From the NCBI GenBank assembly GCA_039707465.1, contig CM077645.1, positions 164,008,503-164,072,502 of the forward strand: 64,000 bases of DNA, read 5' to 3'. Position numbers and translations under genes: made by a program. Under the pieces are notes generated by a model that did not search any database, had not been told where the DNA came from, and worked only from the letters and a program-made list of their open reading frames with translations. Numbering within the stretch: position 1 is the first letter of the stretch; every line of letters starts with the position of its first letter. Positions 52,292 to 63,351 of this stretch are shown here, piece after piece. This stretch comes from Rhabdophis nuchalis. Lineage: Eukaryota > Chordata > Lepidosauria > Squamata > Natricidae.

Positions 52292-53160
52292 TCTGGCCAT
52301 TGGGGGCGAAACACCGTCCCCCGTGGAGAGGGCGCGCAATTTGGGTGTCCTCCTGGATTCCTGGCTGTCCATGGAGGACCATGTGGCGGCCGTGGCCAGG
52401 GGGGCGTTTCATCAGGTACGCCTGATGCGCCAATTGCGCCCCTTACTGGACCGGGCTGCCCTTCGCACAGTCACTCAGGCCCTCGTGACATCCCGACTGG
52501 ACTACTGCAATGCTCTCTACATGGGGCTTCCCTTGAGGTGCACTCGAAAGCTACAGCTAGTCCAGAATGCAGCCGCACGGGTGATTACGAGAGCTCCTAG
52601 ATGCTCCCACATAACACCAATCCTGCGCGAGCTGCACTGGCTTCCTGTGGTCTTTCGGGTGCGCTTCAAGGTCCTGATGACCACCTTCAAAGCGCTCCAT
52701 GGCTCGGGGCCTAGTTATATGCGAGACCATCTCCTGCCCCATACATCCCTTAGACCAATATGCTCCCACAGAGAGGGCCTTCTCCGGGTGCCGTCGGCCG
52801 GACAATGCCGGCTGGCGACACCCAGGGGAAGAGCCTTCTCTGTGGCAGGCCCTGCCCTGTGGAACGACCTACCCCCTGAACTCCGCACTATCACCGACCT
52901 CCGCCTCTTCCACCGTTGTTTAAAAACACACTTATTTCATCAAGCCGGCCTAACATAGCCTCCGCTGGAACTAATACTAGACAGTTTTAAATGAGGGATT
53001 TTAATTTGGTTTTAGCGCAGGTTTTGTGTTATTTAATAGCTTTTTAAATTTATGTATTTTGTATTATTTTTGTATACTGTTTTAAAATTCCTGTTGCCCC
53101 GCCCTGGGTCCTGTTGGAGAAGGGCGGGATATAAATTGAATAAATAAATAAATAAATAAA
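52292..53160 (+). mobile_element. L2 LINE 3' part with open coding frame
   Basis: About 220 codons of the L2 C-terminus are open to the stop at 52956-52958 (LAIGGETPSPVERARNLGVL, TSRLDYCNALYMGLPLRCTR, GRAFSVAGPALWNDLPPELR). The 3' UTR ends CCCCGCCCTGGGTCCTGTTG, AGGGCGGGATATAAATTGAA and (TAAA)n. The RT catalytic motifs are missing. The Met at 52281 belongs to flanking hAT-adjacent sequence. Confidence 0.9.
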
Positions 53161-55139
53161 TCAGAATGTGCAAATAGGCCTGTTCTGGAAAATAGTTTTT
53201 AAAAACTTTCCAAACATGTTTAGATATTTGTTCCCATTGTGGTCAACTCATTGGAGCAGCATTTTATTCTTTCTGCTGTAATGAAATACTTGCAGAATAA
53301 ATCCTCACCTCTTCATGCTGCTAAATGTTTGAAACAGCTTCTTTCTTTGAAAATAAAAGCTTGCTGAAACTGATGTTGGTGAGAGGATGGTTTTGCTACT
53401 TTAAATGCATTTTGAACAATAGACTCTTGACTGTTTAGCAAGCCAACATAACAAAGTTGTTCAAACTCATCCACCCACCTATTTGGCTAGGATCACTGTC
53501 ACAGTGCCTTGTTATGTTTGCCCAGCAGGCAAAACAGATTGCTTTAGCAATCATCCACCCACTGGCCTCTTGAGGAATTAAAACTCAGACGCACACAGAC
53601 ACACAGAATTGTTATACAAATGTGTCCAAATACTTTAAGCTTAAACCCAAATATTAGCTTCAGAACACAGCAGTGTCATTCAGCATTACAAGCTAAAGGT
53701 TTCTACCTTGAATTATGCATCCAAAACATACCCTTTTGTGAATTTGCACTGTATGCTGAATGAAGACAATGATCCTATGCATACGGACTATGGGGCTAGT
53801 TTCAAAATATACTTTTAGTAAATCTTTTGAATACAGTAAAAGTCGAAGAGAAAACAAGAAAAGAAAAAGCTTTATGGAAGAAAAAAATTGTAGAAATATG
53901 GCTTCTGCCCTTTTATTGAGTAGTTAATATCTTACTTTTCCCCTCCCTCTTATATCTTCTTGGTTTGTCCTCCTCCCCCTCTTTCATAAATCCAGTTAAT
54001 TTTTTCTTCTTTCAAGAAAAAGTCCCCATCAGGTTTCTAGTGTTTTGAAAGGTTTTGATTGTTTTTCTCCTGAACATCAGTCTCTGAGAATCAGTGGGCA
54101 AAGGCTTGTGGATAGCATGTCACTATCTACCTGGTGACCAAGAGGTTAAAAAATATAACAATGAGACGATGTGGTTGGAAAGGACTGGAATGTTCCAATG
54201 TCTGTTCAGATATCTGCCAACAGTATATCCAGTGCAGGGCCTAGTCCCGCCATGGCATTTCCTCTGCTTCATCTTTTCCCATGTCTCCTGCTCAGTTATT
54301 TTCTCAGCAGTTCATCTTTGGATGACATCTTACCACTGTACTCCTGGATGTTCTGGGTTTTATCCAGGACACTGGCTTTGACACTCACCAAACTCCACCC
54401 ATCCTCTTTACGACTGGTGTCGTAAAGATGTTTGACTTAGAATGGAAACCACTGTATATTGTGAGAAATTTTGCAGCCTTCACATTGGCAACTTCCATAT
54501 CCTTCTTTGACCAGCACACTATACCAGGAGAATATCTGATGATTAACATACATGTTAGTGGCATTGATCTTGTTCTTCCCACTCAGCTAGTTCTTCAGGA
54601 CCTGTCTGAACCTATGATGTTACTTGGATGTTGCTGTGTTCCTTTTCTCCTCATTGTGATTCCTCTGTGGTTGTGGTATTTGTAGCTGGTTTGTTATGTG
54701 ACTACATATGTAATGTTTATGTTTGACTCATACTTGCTGATGGGAGGGCAGTACTGTATTTCATTTCCCCCCCACACCCAGTATACACTTTAGAATCTGA
54801 CTTAAGTCAAAATGATATATCCTGCTCCCCATTTCAAGAGTTTTAAGAGCCAAACACACGGCTTCAAAAATAACCATATATTATATATTTGTTGTTCCAA
54901 CTTTTCTCTCTGAGTCTCATTCTTTTTAGAAATGCATTATTGTGCAGTTTCTTTTTTGTATTTTGTAATTTTGTACTTTACTTATTAGTCTTGCATTATT
55001 AACTCTGAAGCTATGAAAAATTTAGGCAAAATGCCAAGTTTAGATTTCACACTGTTTAACATCTTCCTCCCTACATAAACCAACTCTATAATTAAACCTC
55101 ACAGAGAATAACATGTAACAAGATATAGATACTGCTCTT
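53161..55139. other. No gene recognised; short hydrophobic ORFs
   Basis: About 2 kb of unassigned DNA. ORFs at 54094-54381 (95 aa) and 54428-54685 (85 aa, hydrophobic C-terminus) lie close together on the plus strand. They have no domain I recognise, and there is no splice or promoter context. A decayed repeat or chance is more likely than a gene. Confidence 0.5.
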
Positions 55140-55244
55140 TTAATGTTATATTTGTATTCAGTAATATTTGCAAGCAATCCCTCCCTCTTAATTAATGTTA
55201 TATTTGTATTCAGTAATATTTGCAAGCAATCCCTCCCTCTTAAT
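55140..55244. repeat. Perfect 52-bp tandem duplication
   Basis: The unit at 55141-55192 (starting TAATGTTATATTTGTATTCA, ending CCCTCCCTCTTAAT) is repeated exactly at 55193-55244. The absence of any mismatch indicates a recent event. Confidence 0.97.
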
Positions 55245-55491
55245 TCTGTTTAAAATATACCAGTTAATATATAGTACTTCTTTATTTTGGATTCTGGCAC
55301 ATAACAACCACAAAACAAAACATACTTTTCAGGTTCTCAAATACTGAAGAGAAACACATGCTTTATTAGAAAATGTTATATACTTTAGATAAGAATTAAG
55401 TGAATAGGCTTTTAGGGAATCTAAATAAATATTTTGAAATGTTACTGTCATGTTTCCTATGGATCATTTCCACTTATTTAAAATAATCAGA
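55245..55491. other. No feature recognised
   Basis: AT-rich unassigned sequence between the tandem duplication and a SINE. Confidence 0.5.
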
Positions 55492-55727
55492 TAATAGCAA
55501 TAGCACTTAGATTTATATACCACTTTACAGATTTCTCTAAGTGGTTCACAGAGTCAGCATATTACCCCCAATAATCTCAGTCGTCATTTTACTGACCTCG
55601 GAAGGAAAGAAGGCTGAGTCAACCTTGAGCCGGTGAGACCTGAACTGTCAAACTGCTGGCAGCCAGTGATCAGTAGAAATAGCCTGCAGTTGTGCAATCT
55701 AACCACTGTGCCACTGAGGCTCTTATA
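55492..55727 (-). mobile_element. tRNA-derived SINE (family C)
   Basis: The left edge AGCAATAGCACTTAGATTTA is the inverse of the family C 3' end. CATTTTACTGACCTCGGAAG and the right edge AACCACTGTGCCACTGAGGC match the body and head of the 37695 copy. Near full length. Confidence 0.8.
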
Positions 55728-55733
55728 ATAAAG

Positions 55734-56120
55734 ATGTAGAGCAGGGGTGTCAAACTTGATTCTATTGAGGGCCATATCAGGGTTGCGTTTGACCTCAGGG
55801 GGCCAGGTGGGCATGGCCAGGGTGGGAATGGCCAGTTTGACATCACTCATGTTGGGGGCGACTATGGTAGCCGAAGTGCTCTGTCAGTGAAAACAGGCTC
55901 CTGAGCTCTATTTTTGGCTGGGATGGCCTCCTGCAATCCTTTGCCAGTGATAATGGAGCTTGAGAGGGCTACAAGCAGCCCTCCTGTGCTCCATTTTCGC
56001 TGGCAGAAGCACTGCAGCCTGGTCCTTAGCTGTTTCCAGGTTGGCCCTGTCGCCAGATCTAAGCACCTCACAGGCCGGATACAGCCACCGGGCCTTGGGT
56101 TTGACACCCCTGGTGTAGAG
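55734..56120. mobile_element. Non-autonomous hAT element (371 bp)
   Basis: The element at 55742-56112 starts CAGGGGTGTCAAACTTGATT and ends TGGGTTTGACACCCCTG, an 11-bp perfect terminal inverse. The flanks ATGTAGAG (55734-55741) and GTGTAGAG (56113-56120) differ at one base. Overlapping ORFs of 81-92 aa inside it are GC-driven artefacts. Confidence 0.82.
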
Positions 56121-56984
56121 ACTCCTCCTTTTCCTGATCTGAAGTTTCATCCTTCTATATTTACCCATTCAGCTAATCAGTATCAATCCTGATCCACAGT
56201 CTTCACTACCATTGGCAAGTGAAAGAAGAGGGGTGGAGAGTTCTAGCCTGAAAGGAGAATTGATTTTCTCAAGAATCAGAATCAATGTAACAACAATAAT
56301 GTGCGTTAACTGAGACATTCCAAACTTTACTTCCAAGGGACAACAAAAGCTCAGTGGTTTATTCAGCCCACTGTATGCTCTGCATCTAGGGCTTTCAACT
56401 CTGTGGTTTTCTTGACCATTGCCTATACGTCACCCATATTTCTACACCTCCAACACTTTTGGAAACAGTATTATTTTTCTTGGCTTGTAATGAGCTGACT
56501 AGATTTGGACTTCTCTGAGACTAACACCTGTGTGAGAGTGATCTGACCTCAGCTACTTGACTTCTTTCCAAAGAAAACCAAGTTAGAGTAGTCAAGTATT
56601 CCTGGAATTTCTAACCTCTCTATTAATGAGAAATAAAGGTTCAGCCTGGAAGGAGGGACTTAGAGAATGCTCCAAAAACTGCATAACCCCTTCAGAAGAA
56701 TCTTGTAATTGGAAGCAAACTGTTTAATGCAAGAATTATTGCCACCACTGAGAATCCAGAAGCACAATTCAGAATTAAGGGGCTTGGAGAAAAAAAAAAC
56801 ATTTCTCTGAGCCTCAGACTGATCTGCTGTTGTTATTGTTTTCATGCATTATGTAAAACATCAAGATGCAAATGGGATTGATGTCATGATATCACCGAGG
56901 ACCTGATATCATTTTGATGTATTCTCAATAGGGAATGCTGTGTAAGCTCTCTTTTGGATCTTTAAAATCCCATTTCAATGTCTT
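56121..56984. other. No gene recognised
   Basis: About 0.9 kb of unassigned sequence without credible ORFs. Confidence 0.55.
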
Positions 56985-57165
56985 GATTGATTAACTGATT
57001 AAGCACCATCAAGTCAATGTCAAGTTCTTGTGAACATATGGAAATATTCTCTCCAAAATGTTTGTCTTCAGCCTGACCCTTTAGGTTTCTTTTTATGCAC
57101 TCATAGATGTTGTAACTAAATCAGTCCACCTCACCACTGGCCACCCTCCTCTTTTTCTTTAAAAG
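56985..57165 (-). mobile_element. Dispersed squamate repeat, possibly RTE/Bov-B related
   Basis: AAGCACCATCAAGTCAATGT, TTCTCTCCAAAATGTTTGTC, TCAGTCCACCTCACCACTGG and CCACCCTCCTCTTT follow the order of a common squamate repeat as I remember it. I associate that repeat with the 3' part of RTE/Bov-B elements. No intact coding frame supports the strand. Confidence 0.35.
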
Positions 57166-57177
57166 CGCAAATAAAAA

Positions 57178-57485
57178 ACAGAATAACAGAGTTGGAAGGG
57201 ACCTTGTAGGTCTTCCAGTCCAACCCCTCTGTTCAAGCAGGAGATCCTATACCATTCCAGACAAGTGACTGTCCAGTCTCTTCTTAAAAGTCTCCAGTGT
57301 TGGAGGACTCACAGCTTCTGAAAGCAAGCAGTTCCATTGGATAATTGTTCTCACTGTTAGAAATTTAGTTCTTAGTTCTCGGTTGCTTCTCCCTTTGATT
57401 GGTTTCCATCCATTGTTTCTTTTCCTGCCTTCTGGTGCTTTGGAAAATAGGTTGACTCCCCTCTTCTTTGTGGCAGGATCTCAAT
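57178..57485 (-). mobile_element. CR1 3' end, 5'-truncated
   Basis: AACAGAGTTGGAAGGGACCT, AGTCCAACCCCTCTGTTCAA and GACTGTCCAGTCTCTTCTTA match the inverse of the CR1 3' end at 10860-10950. It continues inward to TTGACTCCCCTCTTCTTTGT. Diverged and non-coding. Confidence 0.87.
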
Positions 57486-58064
57486 AAGGAATGAGGAAAC
57501 ATTATGTTACATTCTTAAAATGTCGTTTTTCATATAGCTGTTATTCAATAGTGCTCATTTGTCTCAGCTTTGTGATTTAAAAAAAATTGGCACCATTGTT
57601 TCCAGAAGACCAACATTCTTTGGCTGTTTTTACTTTACAATTGTTCATTAAAACAATTTGACACTCTGTATTTGAGATTCAGTGGCTGAAACATTAGATC
57701 AGGACTAGGGAAAATCTAAGTCCATTCTCAGCCATAGAAGCTGATTGAAATAATTCAGTTATAACCTTGTAAGAATGATAATGGACAGGAAAAAACCCTG
57801 TAAAAGATAGTTCTAAATATGCCAATTTAAAATTATGGAGGAAACAAGAGAGGAAGGGAATAAACTAAGTGATATTGAAAGCTTCCTGACCATAAGCAAA
57901 GGAGAGTTATTTAGATATTATAAATACCAACCTGCAACTTGTCTCAATCTAATCAAGACTCACTGGTGTTTTTTTTTCTTTTTAGATTAGCTACCAATAG
58001 CTGAAAGAAAAGAGTTGCTCAAAAGAGTATTTTGAATCCAAAAACTAAAAGTAATTCCATAGAT
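57486..58064. other. No gene recognised
   Basis: About 0.6 kb of unassigned AT-rich sequence. Confidence 0.55.
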
Positions 58065-58221
58065 GTCTAAACCAGGGGTCCCCAACCCCCGGTCCCCGGA
58101 CCGGTGCCGGTCCGTGGCTTGATAGGAACTGGGCCGCAGGGCCGGAGAGGAGTAGGAGGGAGCAGCCCCCTGGGCAGAGCACGCGCTGGATGCGGGAGAG
58201 CGCAGACATGGCCGTTCGACG

Positions 58222-58341
58222 CCCTAGAGCAGGGGTCTCCAATCTTTGCAACTTTAAGTCTGAAGGACTTCAGCTCCCAGAATTCTCTGGCAAAGTCCTT
58301 CAGACTTAAAGTTGCAAAGGTTGGAGACCCCTGCCCTAGAG
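58222..58341. mobile_element. Fold-back hAT-type MITE nested in a hAT element
   Basis: A hairpin at 58230-58333 starts CAGGGGTCTCCAATCTTTGC and ends with its inverse. The arms carry AAGGACTTCAGCTCCCAGAA. Flanks CCCTAGAG at 58222-58229 and 58334-58341 are identical to each other and to the TSD of the element at 150-279. Confidence 0.85.
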
Positions 58342-58488
58342 GGCTGAGTGAGCCGACTCCCCCCTGCATGTGCATGCACGGCTGTTCACGCCGTTGGAGG
58401 CCCTAGAGGGCCGAGTGAGCCAACTCCCCCCCATGTGCGCATGCGCCGCCAGTTACCCCTCCCCCCGCTCCTCCTCTATGCCAGCCGG

Positions 58489-58834
58489 TCCGCAGAATTT
58501 TTTTTTTTTTTTTAATTGAAATTTTTATACTGTTTTACAATATATCACCCAGTGCTGTACAAAACAAAAGGAAGAGTTGGTTTCAAGTATCATCTATTAT
58601 CTTTAGGATCTCCAAAATCCACGTTCCCTCGGTACAGGCGTCGAGACGTCCAAAGTTCCAAGTGCATAGTCCACAAATGGCTTCCAAGTCTTCCAAAAGA
58701 TATCGTTTTTATAAACCCCCTCTCTAAATTTAATATCACACGTCATTTTATCATTTAAGGCTAATTTCCACATTTCACAGTACCATTCTTCTATTTTAAT
58801 ATTTACCTCTATTTTCCAATATCCGCAGAATTTT
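58489..58834 (-). mobile_element. L1 3' end, 5'-truncated, nested in a hAT element
   Basis: The insert 58502-58821 starts with poly-T, the minus-strand poly(A). It then matches the inverse of 46570-46880 of the full-length L1 closely: the ORF2 C-terminus (TWKPFVDYALGTLDVSTPVP) and the 3' UTR. The TSD TCCGCAGAATTTT lies at 58489-58501 and 58822-58834. It encodes no catalytic domain. The high similarity suggests the same young subfamily. Confidence 0.9.
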
Positions 58835-58934
58835 CTTTAAAATGAAACCGGTCCCTGGTGCAAAAAAGGTTGGGGACCCCTGGTCTAAACCACTCACCTT
58901 ACAAATTGGGCTTTATCTCACTTGATAAAAAGTG

Positions 58935-59106
58935 TCCACAAAAGAGACCCAAACAAGATGGATCGATGACATCAGCAAGTATTCTGTGCCCAATTGGCTA
59001 AAGAAAGCTCAGGACCGTATTAGTTGGAAACATGTGGAAGAGGCCTTCATCCTGCAGTGGATAGACAATGGCCAAGATGATGATGATGATGACTATTTAG
59101 GCATCC
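58935..59106 (+). pseudogene. RTE-clade LINE ORF C-terminus and (GAT)n tail
   Basis: It reads TRWIDDISKYSVPNWLKKAQ then DRISWKHVEEAFILQWIDNG. This is the W-DDI-----W---AQDR--W---EEA---QW block that ends RTE/Bov-B proteins as I know them. A run of GATGATGATGATGATGAC follows, the kind of short-repeat tail found in this clade. Only the last 50 residues or so remain. Confidence 0.65.
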
Positions 59107-59271
59107 ATTCGTATGAAAATCTGATGTGTCTCTCTTGCCTTGATTCCCTATAGGGCCAGAATTGGAACCATACTTTCTGATGCTTTTAGTGATACATGCC
59201 TAATTTCACAGCCTTTTTTTTTGCTGCAGTCATTAAGTGAATCACCACAGTTGTTAATTGACTTATATGGT
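59107..59271. other. No gene; remnant of the 30375-type repeat
   Basis: GCAGTCATTAAGTGAATCAC and ACAGTTGTTAATTGACTTAT near 59226-59270 resemble the inverse or direct phrases of the repeat at 30375-30795. Otherwise unassigned. Confidence 0.4.
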
Positions 59272-61600
59272 TTAATTTATTTATTTATTTATTTATTTAA
59301 ATTTATATCCCGCCCTTCTCCACAGAGGACCCAGGGCGGCGCACAGGAAATTTAAAAAACATACAAAATACAATAAATATAATTTAAAAAACTATTAAAT
59401 AATCCTATCTTGCGCTAAAACCAAAATTTAAAAACCCAATTTAAAACTACCTAAACGTCCCCATAGGAGGTTAGGCTAGGCCGGCTTGTTGAAACAAATA
59501 AGTCTTAAGACATTGGCGGAGGTCGGTGATGGTACGTAATTCAGGGGGTAGGTCATTCCAGAGGGCAGGACCCGCCACAGAGAAGGCTCTTCCCCTGGGT
59601 GTCGCCAGTCGGCATTGTCCGGCCGATGGCACCCTGAGAAGGCCCTCTCTGTGGGAGCGGATCGGTCTAAGGGATGTATGGGGCAGGAGGCGGTCTCGCA
59701 TATAACTAGGCCCCGAGCCATGGAGCGCTTTAAAGATGGTCATCAAAACCTTGAAGTGCACCCGAAAGGCCACAGGAAGCCAATGCAGCTCGCGCAGGAT
59801 CGGTGTTATGTGGGAGCATCTAGTGGCTCCCATAATCACTCGCGCAGCTGCGTTTTGGACTAGCTGTAGCTTTCGAGTGCACCTCAAGGGAAGCCCCATG
59901 TAGAGAGCATTACAGTAGTCGAGTCGGGACATCACGAGAGCTTGAGTGACTGTGCGAAGTGCAGCCCGGTCCAGTAAGGGGCGCAATTGGCGCATCAGGT
60001 GTACCTGATGAAACGCCCCCCTGGCCACGGCCACCACATGGTCCTCCATGGACAGCCGGGAATCCAGGAGGACACCCAAATTGCGCGCCCTCTCCACAGG
60101 GGCCAGTGTTTCGCCCCCAATGGCCAGTGTTGGACTTATCTGGCTGAACCGGGGTGCCGGAAACCACAGCCACTCAGTCCTGGCAGGGTTGAGCTTGAGT
60201 TTGTTACCACCCATCCAGATCCATACGGCTTCCAAACACCGGGACAGCACTTCGGTGTCATCATTGGGGTGGTTTGGGGTGAATATGTACAGCTGAGTGT
60301 CATCAGCGTACAGGTGGTACTCCACCCCAAAACCACGGATGATCTCACCCAGCGGCTTCATATATGAGTTGAAAAGGAGGGGCGAGAGGACCGACCCCTG
60401 AGGAACCCCACATAAGAGAGGCCTCGAGGTCGACCTCTGCCCTCCCGTCAACACATATTGCGACCGACCAGAGAGGTAGGACGAGAACCACCGCAGAACA
60501 GTGCCTCCCAGCCCCAACCCCCCCAGTCGGTGCAATAGGATACCATGGTCAATGGTATCAAAAGCCGCCGAGAGGTCTAATAGGACTAGGATAGAGGAAT
60601 AACCTCTATCCCGCGCCCTCCAGAGATCATCAACCAACACGACCAATGCTGTCTCGGTGCTGTGACCGGGTCGGAAGCTGGACTGGCGCGGGTCTAGATA
60701 ATCAACTTCCTCCAGGTGTTGCGGAAACTGTTGGGCTACCACACTCTCAACAACCTTCACCAAAAAGTGAAGTTTGGAGACCGGACGATAGTTCTCTAAT
60801 AATGCTGGGTCCAGGGACAGCTTCTTGAGGAGGGGCCTCACTACCGCCTCTTTCAAGATGGCAGGTAAGGACCCCTCACTCAAAGATGTGTTGACAATGC
60901 CCTGGAGCCAGCCTCGTGTCGTCTCCCAGGATGCCAGTACAAGCCAGGAGGGACACGGGTCCAATAAACATGTGGTCGCCCTAAGTTTCCTTGACAACCT
61001 GTCCATATCCTCAGTGGTAACAAAGTCAAACTCCTCCCAAGAAGGAGCCTCAAGACTAGTCTCGGACAGTCCCACAGGACCACCGTCGATGGAGGGTAGC
61101 TCATTCCAAATCCGAGTGATTTTCTCCTGCAGATAAATCCCAAATTCCTCTGCTCACCCTTGCAAAGGGGCTTCCCACGGCCTCTGATGAAGGAGGGAGC
61201 GGGTCACCCCAAACAGGACGGCAGGGCGGTTATCTGCGGATGCAATAAGGGTGGCACAATACTCTTGCTTGGCCACCCTTATCGCCACTAAGTAAGCCCT
61301 AATATGGGTTCTCACTAGTGTTCGGTCGGCTTCGGAGCAAGAGGATCTCCATCTGCTCTCTAGGCGTCTCTTGTGGCGTTTCATCCCCCGAAGCTCCTCA
61401 GTAAACCAGGGAGCCTGGGTGGTTCGTCGCCGCAAGAGAGGCTGCAAGGGCGCGACTCGGTCCAAGGCCCCTGCGGCCGCACTTAACCATGCGGCCACTA
61501 GGTCCTCGGACGAGTCGCGAGGCAGGGTCACAGGAATTGGCCCAAGCTCCCTCTGGAACCTTTCCGATATAGGAGTATCTGGTTCCACCTCCCCGTGGTG
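59272..61600 (-). mobile_element. L2 LINE, 2.3 kb, 5'-truncated
   Basis: The left edge is a (TTTA)n tail and ATCCCGCCCTTCTCCACAGA, the inverse of the L2 3' end. The right edge, near 61600, falls in the linker between endonuclease and reverse transcriptase. It is therefore 5'-truncated and lacks the endonuclease. No TSD was found. Confidence 0.9.
59471..61588 (-). pseudogene. L2 ORF, linker plus reverse transcriptase, one nonsense codon
   Basis: The frame reads from WFTEELRGMKRHKRRLESRW through EAPLQG, then TGA at about 61154-61156 where the 46970-48394 copy has an Arg codon, then AEEFGIYLQEKI in the same frame to the stop at 59471. RT motifs are complete: ENYRPVSKLHFLVKVVES, DLSAAFDTIDHG, CGVPQGSVLSPLLFNSYM, and YHLYADDTQLYIFTPN. 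Apart from that stop and the missing endonuclease the copy is well preserved, so it is fairly young. A small in-frame deletion near the C-terminus (DLRQCLKTYLF against DLRLFRKCLKTHLF) is also visible. Confidence 0.9.
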
Positions 61601-61777
61601 AGGTGAAGCGATTGGAATCTGCCTTCCCTCATTGACTTTGCTTGCCAGAATCCTTGGGAAGATTGCAAAGTGTAATCATATAACCCCTGAATGATGCAAC
61701 CTTCGTAAATACATGTCAGTTGCCTAGTTGTAAATACATGTCAGTTGTCTACGTTTGGGTGATCTTGGAAACACTGC
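61601..61777. other. No feature recognised
   Basis: A short unassigned stretch. The phrase AAATACATGTCAGTTG occurs twice in tandem around 61708-61747. Confidence 0.5.
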
Positions 61778-62030
<253 letters not shown>

Positions 62031-62044
62031 GCATAAATACAATG

Positions 62045-62132
62045 CTCATAAGTCCAAGGACCTAGGTTGTAAGTAACTTTATCCAACCCTGTCATAACTT
62101 CAAACAAATGGTCATAAGTCAAGGACTATTTG
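62045..62132. repeat. Remnant of the 30375-type repeat
   Basis: GGTTGTAAGTAACTTTATCC and GGTCATAAGTCAAGGACTAT match the terminal region of the repeat seen at 30375-30795. Confidence 0.5.
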
Positions 62133-62184
62133 TATGTTTCTTTTGGGGTGTCTGATATACTGAAGAGATAGCATCTATAAATAA

Positions 62185-62275
62185 ATAAATACATACATAC
62201 ATACATGCATACGTACGTATGTATGTACATACATGCATATACATACCTACATACATACCTACATGCATATATAAT
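62185..62275. repeat. (CATA)n-type compound microsatellite
   Basis: Tandem ACAT/GTAT-type units with point changes. A CATACGTACGTATGTATG segment gives local dyad symmetry. Confidence 0.85.
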
Positions 62276-62800
62276 CCAAGCTCACAATGCAAAATAAATT
62301 CTCTATGATAGCCATAGCCTATTGCTGCTTCCACGTGCCCCATTTTTGCCTTCCACATCCTGTTTTCAGCCTCCGCACGCCCCATTTTCGGCCTCCATGC
62401 ACCCATTTTGCACCTGTTCCAGGCAGCGGGAATTGTAATGGGTGGAAAATGGGGTGCGCAGAGACAAAAAATGGGATGCAAAGGCTGAAAATGCAGACAG
62501 CAATAGGCAATCACAATCCCTGCAGCCTAAAACAGCTGATCGTCGGGAGGCCGATCCAACTGACAATCAGCTGCTTGTGCTAATCAGGTTGTGCTGAAGC
62601 TGAAACTGAAACCGGCTGTTCGCTGTTTGCTGCAAGGAGGCGAGTTGCTGGGAGACAGAGGCCAAATGGTAGAGTCTGGCAGGTGGGTGGGGCTACATTC
62701 GGTGTATAAGATGCACCCAAATGTTCACCCTCTTTTAGGGGAGAAAAGTGCCTCTTACACTCCAAAAATATGCTATTTTTCATTCCTGTTGTATCGGTAA
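62276..62800. other. Probable decayed DNA-transposon sequence
   Basis: It contains loosely inverted GC-rich phrases (CCCATTTTCGGCC around 62380 against GGAAAATGGGGTGCGCAGAG around 62446). There is also a GTGTATAAGATGCACCCAAA near 62701 with an inverse-like CTCTTACACTCC near 62753. Both resemble interiors or termini of squamate DNA transposons, but no TSD or family could be fixed. Confidence 0.35.
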
Positions 62801-63351
62801 AAGAATGAATTCTTCCTCAGCCCTCTTTCAACTTCATTAGTGACTAGACTTCCTTATGACATCGGTCTGGCAAAGTCATCACCTCCATATTTTGTCATGA
62901 AAATTTGATGTTCTTGCTCGGCAACTAGAGGAGGGCCTAGAGGTCTCAGCATCTGGCACCCAAACATATCTAAATGTTTTAGTTATGGCCATGCAGTTGA
63001 TTAGAAATGACAGGTGTGTCAGTTATACAGCTATGGATATTAGATTTCTGAGTTTGGAAGTCTATTAATAATAAAAGGGCTTCTCTTGCATAAGAGAGCC
63101 ATCGGCGAAAGAAAGAAAAGCCAAGGAAGGTCACTGCGACATTCATAGGGATTAGAAATTGACATCTGTTCATATCCAGCATACTTGTCATGCTTTGATT
63201 AAATTAACACCCTTGCTTTTTAAAAGGACATACTCAGTAAAATACAAATTATTTGAGATAATTTTTGTATGCCTTAGAATATTTTATTTTCTGGCCTGTA
63301 GGCCATGATAGAGGTTTGCTCTTGTTAACTTTCACCGCGTTACCAAAAGGG
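62801..63351. other. No gene recognised
   Basis: About 0.55 kb of unassigned sequence. The 70-aa minus-strand ORF at 62979-63191 has no recognisable domain. Confidence 0.55.

Larger units (their letters stand above)
58065..58890. mobile_element. hAT element (810 bp with nested inserts), 8-bp TSD
   Basis: The element at 58073-58882 begins CAGGGGTCCCCAACCCCCGG and ends AAAAGGTTGGGGACCCCTG. Perfect flanks GTCTAAAC lie at 58065-58072 and 58883-58890 and fit nnnTAnnn. The interior holds a fold-back hAT element (58230-58333) and an L1 3' end (58502-58821), each with its own TSD. Without these it is about 360 bp. The ends match a hAT family widely distributed in vertebrates (remembered terminal sequence). 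Confidence 0.87.
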
